From contig JBJMLS010000150.1 in the NCBI GenBank assembly GCA_045805185.1, positions 1 through 10,810 on the forward strand: a stretch of DNA of 10,810 bases, given 5' to 3'. The notes under the pieces were generated by a model. The model was not told the DNA's origin, ran no database searches, and saw only the letters and a list, made by a program, of their open reading frames with translations. The DNA is from JAHEYF01 sp045805185. Lineage in GTDB: Bacteria; Bacteroidota; Bacteroidia; B-17B0; Aurantibacillaceae. Below are positions 6,375-10,810 of this stretch, piece by piece. How positions within the stretch are numbered: the first letter of the stretch is position 1; each line of letters begins with the position of its first letter. The position numbers and the translations under genes were made by a program.

Positions 6375-8116
6375 TAATAATCAATCTCCAGGTCCAGCCT
6401 TTTTTTCATTTCCAGCAAAAGCGGGTTTTTCGCTTTCAGGCTTTCAAACTTTTCAATTGGGGTATAGGCTTTTTTAACACCAGGGAGATCTGACTCCCGC
6501 AGGGAAAGGGAGACCTGATTATTACTCAGTTCCCTTCTTAAAAAATCAAGAAAATCCTGCTTGTGCTGGTGAAATCCTTCACGCTGCACCTCATTCTCGA
6601 TCAGTAGAATTATTTCGGTTTCATTTTCCAACTGGGGAACTTTCGCGGTCAGGGTAGTATGAACCTGGCGCTGACCTGTTGCCAGTTTTAGTTCCGCGTA
6701 TTTTTTCACTGCGGCCTGCATTTCTTCCAAACTGAAACTTTGATTCTCGATCAGCGGCGCCGCTGTATTCTCTTTTACTTCCGTCAATTCTGCTTCACCT
6801 TGCTTTACCAGCGTTTGTTGAGCAGCCTGGTTAAGACTAAAACCAACTTTAATATTCAGGTCTTTAAATGAAGTAACGGGCTTAGAAGTTGTTTTTTGGA
6901 TCACTTCCTGCCTTGAAGATTGGAAGGATTGAATGTTGGCTGAACTTTGTTTGTTCTGTTTTTCAACCGCAGTATTGCCGTCTAAGGACTCAAGGTCATT
7001 TTTTTTTTCTCCATCAAGGGATGGAGCGTTAAGAAAACTCATTTGCATGAGTGCGATCTCAACCTGCAACCTTTGGTTCTTGGCTGCTTTATAATTGATG
7101 TCGCAGCGGTTTATGATCCCAAGCGCTTTTAAGAGAAAAGGCATGGCGCAGCTTTGCGACTGCTGAACATATTTTTCCCGGATATTCTGGCTCACCTCGA
7201 GTAATTGAACCGTAGCAGCGTCTTTGCATACCAATAGGTTGCGGAAATGCTCTCCCAATCCTACAATAAAGTTATGGCCCTCAAAGCCATTCTTGAGGAT
7301 CTCATCATAGATCAGCATCACCTGCGGTAATTGCTGGTTCTGCAAGGCATCGGTAACCTTAAAATAATAATCGTAATCAAGTACGTGCAGATTTTCAACA
7401 ACTGCTTTATAGGTCAGGTTGTTTCCGGCGAAACTCACCATCTGATCAAAAATACTGCAGGCATCACGCAAACCGCCGTCAGCTTTTTGTGCAATGATAT
7501 GAAGCGCATCCGGCTCTGCGGTGATATGTTCAGTCTGGGCTATATACGCAAGGTGATCCGCTATATCATCCACTTTGATGCGGTTAAAGTCAAAGATTTG
7601 GCAACGCGATAGAATAGTGGGAAGGATCTTATGCTTTTCAGTTGTCGCCAGAATGAATATTGCATGCTTCGGCGGTTCTTCCAGTGTTTTTAGAAAAGCA
7701 TTGAAAGCTGCAGAAGAAAGCATGTGAACCTCGTCAATAATATACACCTTGTATTCTCCAAGCTGCGGAGCGAACCGAACCTGGTCCACAAGATTACGGA
7801 TATCATCTACTGAGTTATTGGATGCAGCATCGAGCTCATGAACGTTCAATGAGGCGCCGGTGTTAAAAGAAACACAGGACTCGCATTTATCGCAAGCTTC
7901 ACCATCTGCAGTAATAGAAAAACAGTTGATCGTCTTTGCAAGGATCCTCGCGCAGGTTGTTTTACCAACGCCACGCGGACCACAAAATAAAAAAGCCTGG
8001 GCCAGGTGATTGTTCAGAATAGCATTCTTCAGCGTATTGGTAATATGCGATTGCCCCACAACCGTTCTGAAGGTTTGCGGACGATACTTACGCGCTGATA
8101 CAATGAATTTTTCCAT
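6374..8116 (-). CDS. dnaX: DNA polymerase III subunits gamma/tau (DnaX)
   Basis: This is the ATPase core of the replicative clamp loader, which opens the sliding clamp and, as tau, tethers the polymerase to the helicase. The AAA+ region has Walker A GPRGVGKTT (46-54), a zinc module with C65, C75, C78 and C81, Walker B with DEVH (128-131), the sensor segment ATTEKHK and the SRC arginine-finger motif (170-172). The helical collar domain III ends near residue 365 (IALMQMSFL). A Q/S/K-rich linker follows to about 430, then a tau-specific C-terminus to residue 580. The length is near the usual range for full-length tau (E. coli 643). Codons 370-373 lie on an A10 run discussed separately. The ATG start gives the conserved opening ending in ARKYRP. 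It is divergent from the secreted-protein gene at 8233 and ends in a REP-like hairpin. Confidence 0.98.
   Translation of the reverse strand: MEKFIVSARKYRPQTFRTVVGQSHITNTLKNAILNNHLAQAFLFCGPRGVGKTTCARILAKTINCFSITADGEACDKCESCVSFNTGASLNVHELDAASNNSVDDIRNLVDQVRFAPQLGEYKVYIIDEVHMLSSAAFNAFLKTLEEPPKHAIFILATTEKHKILPTILSRCQIFDFNRIKVDDIADHLAYIAQTEHITAEPDALHIIAQKADGGLRDACSIFDQMVSFAGNNLTYKAVVENLHVLDYDYYFKVTDALQNQQLPQVMLIYDEILKNGFEGHNFIVGLGEHFRNLLVCKDAATVQLLEVSQNIREKYVQQSQSCAMPFLLKALGIINRCDINYKAAKNQRLQVEIALMQMSFLNAPSLDGEKKNDLESLDGNTAVEKQNKQSSANIQSFQSSRQEVIQKTTSKPVTSFKDLNIKVGFSLNQAAQQTLVKQGEAELTEVKENTAAPLIENQSFSLEEMQAAVKKYAELKLATGQRQVHTTLTAKVPQLENETEIILLIENEVQREGFHQHKQDFLDFLRRELSNNQVSLSLRESDLPGVKKAYTPIEKFESLKAKNPLLLEMKKRLDLEIDY
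6996..7009 (-). other. Candidate programmed slippage site in dnaX (A10 run)
   Basis: On the coding strand, GA10TGA spans 7009-6996: in frame it reads GAA AAA AAA AAT GAC (E370 K K N D374). A -1 ribosomal shift, or RNA polymerase adding one A, changes this to GAA AAA AAA AAA TGA and ends the protein at residue 373. Loss of one A gives ATG ACC TTG AGT CCT TAG and also stops (6984-6982). The site falls just after domain III, where gamma ends in organisms known to make it. In E. coli this is done by -1 frameshifting on A AAA AAG, and in Thermus thermophilus by transcriptional slippage on A9. Function here is inferred. Confidence 0.6.
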
Positions 8117-8130
8117 TTCCTGAAGAAACT

Positions 8131-8138
8131 CAAAGTTA
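8131..8138 (-). promoter_or_regulatory. Candidate dnaX promoter (-7 box)
   Basis: The minus strand reads TAACTTTG (8138-8131), a full match to TAnnTTTG, 14 bases before the dnaX ATG. A weak -33 candidate, TTTA (8163-8160), lies 21 bases further upstream. The predicted leader is only about 10 nt. It contains CAGGAA just before the ATG, too close for normal Shine-Dalgarno use. Confidence 0.5.
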
Positions 8139-8198
8139 AGGCTTCATTTCTTATTTTGTTAAATAAAACTAAAAGGGTAGCATTCATTTTTTCAACGA

Positions 8199-8227
8199 TT
8201 TGTGAATAAGTTTTTAGTGTAACTTTA
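8199..8227 (+). promoter_or_regulatory. Candidate promoter for the secreted protein gene
   Basis: TTTG (8199-8202), 17 bases, then TAACTTTA (8220-8227) gives a full -33 box and five of six fixed -7 positions with an accepted spacing for Bacteroidota. The predicted transcription start, near 8231, is within a few bases of the TTG start codon at 8233, so the mRNA would be leaderless or nearly so. Confidence 0.5.
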
Positions 8228-8232
8228 GCCTG

Positions 8233-8943
8233 TTGAGATCTGCGATCCTCATATTTCTCTTTCTTCTGCTGGCTGCCAATACTGCTGTCTCTCAGCGCAT
8301 TTACCTTGTACAAGGAATAGTTCTTGAAGAGGATAGCTCTACTACGGTTCCTTTCGCTTACGTCATCAATACCCGAACCGGCAATGGCTGCGTGAGCGAT
8401 TTTAACGGAAAATTCAGTATTACCGGTGAGAACAGGGATACAATTGAGTTCACCTTTGTCGGTTATGCAAAGAAGAAAGTGCTGGTGGGCGTTATCAAAA
8501 ACACTTCAGACAGCACTAAGCAAAATCTCAGAGTCGTTCTGCATAAAACGGTTTATACGCTGGATGGATTCAGTGTTACTGCTTTCAAAATTAAACCTTA
8601 CGAACGTGAATACATGCAAAGGGTGATCAATCGTCCGCGTCCAACCGGTATTGAAGCATTTCAAAGTCCGATCACGGCTCTGTATGAAAACTTTAGCCAC
8701 AAAGGACGTGCGAACCGTAAGCTGGCTGCCATCTTTGAGCAGATCTTTATCGATGAACAGGTTGATCAAAAATTTAACGCAGAAATTCTCAGGAGATTAA
8801 CCGGTGATGAAACGGTCGATTTTGAACGCTTTAGAAAATACTGTTATAGCGTTACCGATGACTTTATCCTTTCCCACGAAGGTTATGATCTTTATGAAGC
8901 GATCATGGCGTGTTATAGAAGGTGGAAGAAAGAAGGAAGGTAA
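8233..8943 (+). CDS. Secreted CarboxypepD_reg-like domain protein
   Basis: This is a 236-residue exported protein of unknown function. Residues 1-20 form a signal peptide (RSAILIFLFLLLA core, cleavage probably after the SQ near 20-21). Residues about 24-110 look like a carboxypeptidase regulatory-like beta-sandwich: the SDFNGKFSI...DTIEFTFVGYAKK pattern is the hallmark seen at the N-terminus of many Bacteroidota TonB-dependent receptors, but no plug or barrel follows. Residues about 120-236 are a charged, mainly helical domain (YEREYMQRVINRPRP, later a YRRWKKE tail) that I do not recognise by function, though proteins of this overall shape are common in the phylum. The start is TTG at 8233: the frame is closed by TAG at 8215-8217, and any later ATG would remove the signal peptide. 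It ends 26 bp from the convergent epimerase gene. Confidence 0.8.
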   Translation: MRSAILIFLFLLLAANTAVSQRIYLVQGIVLEEDSSTTVPFAYVINTRTGNGCVSDFNGKFSITGENRDTIEFTFVGYAKKKVLVGVIKNTSDSTKQNLRVVLHKTVYTLDGFSVTAFKIKPYEREYMQRVINRPRPTGIEAFQSPITALYENFSHKGRANRKLAAIFEQIFIDEQVDQKFNAEILRRLTGDETVDFERFRKYCYSVTDDFILSHEGYDLYEAIMACYRRWKKEGR

Positions 8944-8969
8944 GTGATGGAGTTAAGACGCAAAAATCT

Positions 8970-9818
8970 TCAGAAAAATTCCATACTAAAACCACAATTG
9001 AATTTTTCATTCTCCCCGAGTTTCCGGATCCCTTCTTTCTCCATCAGTTTTCCCGACGAAGCGGTATTATCCGCAATTCCAGCCCAGGGTTCAAGACAGA
9101 TGAACTTATCACAGCCCGGCTTTGTCCATATTCCAAAGTAAGGCGAATTATACCAGGAGAATTTCATGGAGCTGAATTTCGAATGCAGCACCAGCGATTC
9201 GGAGCGCAAATTTTTTATTACGATAGCATCACGGTCGAAGAGAGAAACAGTAAGCGGTAATTTTTTTGAATTTTCCAGAAGAGTTTCTGTTTGATCCGAA
9301 AGCAGACCCTCCCGAATCAGGTAACGGCTTACATTTTCGGTTTTCTCAAATTCAATAGAGCACTCATCCGCGAGTGAGCACTGAAATCCCGGATGGGCCC
9401 CAATGGAAAAATAAAGCGGACTTTTATCCGGATTATTCACAATGTAATTACAAGTCAATTTTTTTTCCTCCAGGAGATATTCGATCCGGAGATTAAAATG
9501 GAACGGAAATATTTTGAGACTCTGCTCGTCATCATTTAATTCAAACACAAGCTTATTACCGCCTTTTTCAATAAGTTTGAATTCCCTGTCCCGGGCAAAG
9601 CCATGCTGCGGCATTGAATAGCTCTTTCCGAGATATGCGTACTGATCGTTTTTCAATTTGCCAACGAAAGGGAATAACACAGGGGCCCGCCTCCCCCAGA
9701 TCTCTTTTTCGCCCTGCCAGAGACGCTCAACGTTATCTTTAACCGTACAAACGGAAAACAATTCAGCTCCTTCGCGTTTTACAGCGATAGCCAGGTCGTT
9801 ATTCAGGAGTTCGAGCAT
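8970..9818 (-). CDS. Aldose 1-epimerase (galactose mutarotase) family protein
   Basis: This is a cytoplasmic sugar mutarotase-fold protein of 282 residues, closest in style to the LacX/YeaD-like branch. Such proteins interconvert alpha and beta anomers of aldoses or, in some branches, hexose-6-phosphates; the substrate here is not predictable. Visible motifs are LWQGEKEIWGRRAPVLFPFVG (33-53), QHGFARD with H72, GAHPGF with H142 as the likely catalytic acid, and CLEPWAGIAD with E243 as the likely catalytic base. No signal peptide is present. The ATG start gives a full-length N-terminus. The gene stands alone: it is convergent with the secreted protein gene and divergent from the glycyl-tRNA synthetase gene, so the context gives no sugar pathway. 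Confidence 0.9.
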   Translation of the reverse strand: MLELLNNDLAIAVKREGAELFSVCTVKDNVERLWQGEKEIWGRRAPVLFPFVGKLKNDQYAYLGKSYSMPQHGFARDREFKLIEKGGNKLVFELNDDEQSLKIFPFHFNLRIEYLLEEKKLTCNYIVNNPDKSPLYFSIGAHPGFQCSLADECSIEFEKTENVSRYLIREGLLSDQTETLLENSKKLPLTVSLFDRDAIVIKNLRSESLVLHSKFSSMKFSWYNSPYFGIWTKPGCDKFICLEPWAGIADNTASSGKLMEKEGIRKLGENEKFNCGFSMEFF

Positions 9819-9833
9819 TTATTCTTAGCACGA

Positions 9834-9841
9834 CAAACGTA
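9834..9841 (-). promoter_or_regulatory. Candidate promoter for the epimerase gene (-7 box)
   Basis: The minus strand reads TACGTTTG (9841-9834), a full match to TAnnTTTG, 15 bases before the ATG at 9818. No TTG is seen at the -33 distance. The predicted leader is about 12 nt and has no Shine-Dalgarno sequence. Confidence 0.45.
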
Positions 9842-9963
9842 CAAAACTTCTTTTTAAGTCTATTGTAAAATTCCACTCCTGACGGCTCATTGAACACCAG
9901 CTATTTTTTACTATTCATCTATTGGTAACAAGAACCCGGCAAATCCACTTATAAAAAAATGAC

Positions 9964-9971
9964 TATTTTTG
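9964..9971 (+). promoter_or_regulatory. Candidate promoter for glycyl-tRNA synthetase (-7 box)
   Basis: TATTTTTG is a full match to TAnnTTTG and ends only six bases before the ATG (TATTTTTG, CGCCCT, ATG). Transcription would begin within a few bases of the start codon. No good TTG is found 17-23 bases upstream; the nearest, at 9922-9924, is too far away. Confidence 0.5.
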
Positions 9972-9977
9972 CGCCCT

Positions 9978-10810
9978 ATGAGCAATACCGAAGACCTTTT
10001 TAAAAATATAATTTCCCATTCAAAAGAATATGGGTACATTTTTCCAAGCAGCGAGATTTACGATGGCTTAAGCGCGGTTTATGACTATGGTCAGTATGGC
10101 GCCGAACTGAAAAAGAATATCCGCGAATACTGGTGGAAAGCCATGGTGCAGATGCACGAAAACATTGTGGGCATCGATGCTTCCATCTTTATGCACCCTA
10201 CAACCTGGAAAGCCAGCGGTCATGTGGATGCATTCAACGATCCGCTTATCGATAATAAAGACAGTAAGAAACGCTACCGCGCCGATGTGTTGATCGAGGA
10301 TCACATGGCGAAGATCGAGGACAAGATCAAAAAAGAAGTGGAAAAAGCGGCAAAGCGTTTTGAGAATTTTGATGAAGCGATGTTCCGTTCCACTAATGGG
10401 CGGGTGGTAGAATACCAGAAGAAGATCGAAGAAATTGAGGCCCGTTTTAAAACTGCATTAGAGAGTAATGATCTTGCTGATGTAAAACAGCTCATTATTG
10501 ACCTCGAAATTGTTTGTCCCGTTAGCGGTAGCCGCAACTGGACCGATGTCCGCCAATTCAACCTGATGTTCTCCACCTCAATGGGATCAGTAAGTGAAGA
10601 TGCAAGCGTGATCTATCTTCGTCCTGAAACCGCCCAGGGGATCTTCGTAAATTATTTGAATGTACAGAAAACAGGAAGGATGAAAATTCCTTTTGGCATT
10701 GCGCAGACTGGAAAAGCTTTCCGGAATGAAATTGTTGCGCGACAGTTCATTTTCCGGATGCGTGAATTTGAACAAATGGAAATGCAGTTTTTCGTAAGGC
10801 CAGGAACAGA
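9978..10810 (+). CDS. glyQS: Glycyl-tRNA synthetase, dimeric type (partial, 3' end missing)
   Basis: This is a class II aminoacyl-tRNA synthetase that charges tRNA-Gly with glycine in the cytoplasm. The visible 277 residues show the single-chain homodimeric form shared with eukaryotes, archaea and several bacterial phyla, not the alpha/beta tetramer of E. coli. Evidence is the YGFIFPSSEIYDG-like opening (here YGYIFPSSEIYDG), YDYGQYGAELKKNI, an inserted charged helical region at about 85-170, VCPVSGSRNW, LRPETAQGIFVNY, and class II motif 2 in the FGIAQTGKAFRNEI and REFEQMEMQFFV segments. The catalytic C-terminal part and the anticodon-binding domain lie beyond the window. The ATG start at 9978 gives the normal N-terminus. 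The symbol may be glyS in some annotations. Confidence 0.97.
   Translation, partial: MSNTEDLFKNIISHSKEYGYIFPSSEIYDGLSAVYDYGQYGAELKKNIREYWWKAMVQMHENIVGIDASIFMHPTTWKASGHVDAFNDPLIDNKDSKKRYRADVLIEDHMAKIEDKIKKEVEKAAKRFENFDEAMFRSTNGRVVEYQKKIEEIEARFKTALESNDLADVKQLIIDLEIVCPVSGSRNWTDVRQFNLMFSTSMGSVSEDASVIYLRPETAQGIFVNYLNVQKTGRMKIPFGIAQTGKAFRNEIVARQFIFRMREFEQMEMQFFVRPGT

Noticed and set aside
8029..8313. Minus-strand frame of 94 codons spanning the dnaX start and the secreted-protein start
   Set aside because: It overlaps two supported genes and both candidate promoters, and has no recognisable motif.
8922..9260. Plus-strand frame of 112 codons after the secreted protein
   Set aside because: It is mostly antisense to the conserved C-terminus of the epimerase and is not homologous to anything I recognise.
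1..10810. A defence system, CRISPR array, prophage, integrated element or biosynthetic cluster
   Set aside because: Apart from the kinase and one unassigned secreted protein, the genes are housekeeping or common conserved families; no repeat-spacer pattern, transposase, integrase or tRNA attachment site was found.

Overview
The window looks like an ordinary chromosomal stretch of a Bacteroidota genome. The evidence is the protein families (Bacteroidota-type M16 zinc protease with a long insert, CarboxypepD_reg-type secreted protein, HisKA_2-type kinase, eukaryote-like dimeric glycyl-tRNA synthetase), the general lack of Shine-Dalgarno sequences, and repeated matches to the Bacteroidota sigma factor -7 box TAnnTTTG just ahead of the genes. 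The genus cannot be named from the sequence.

Layout from left to right: the first codons of folD (minus strand, cut by the window edge); a short intergenic stretch with small degenerate repeats; ffh (minus); a 295-bp divergent intergenic region with a good ffh promoter; a membrane histidine kinase (plus); a 982-residue secreted M16 protease (minus), convergent with the kinase and only 12 bp from it; a 258-bp intergenic region with a palindromic, REP-like repeat cluster; dnaX (minus); a divergently transcribed secreted CarboxypepD_reg-type protein (plus); an aldose 1-epimerase-family protein (minus); and the first 277 codons of glycyl-tRNA synthetase (plus), running off the right edge.

Most genes are housekeeping: folate one-carbon metabolism, protein targeting, clamp loading and tRNA charging. 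Genes switch strand often, so most appear to be single transcription units; only ffh and folD form a plausible co-directional pair. I see no mobile element, CRISPR array, tRNA, rRNA or defence cluster.

The best lead is inside dnaX. A run of ten A residues on the coding strand lies exactly at the end of the clamp-loader core, and a one-base slip in either direction meets a stop within a few codons. That is the layout expected for making a short gamma-like DnaX beside full-length tau. A second window-wide pattern is that six of seven start codons sit only about 6 to 20 nt from a TAnnTTTG-like box, which predicts leaderless or very short-leader mRNAs; ffh, with a leader of about 100 nt, is the exception.
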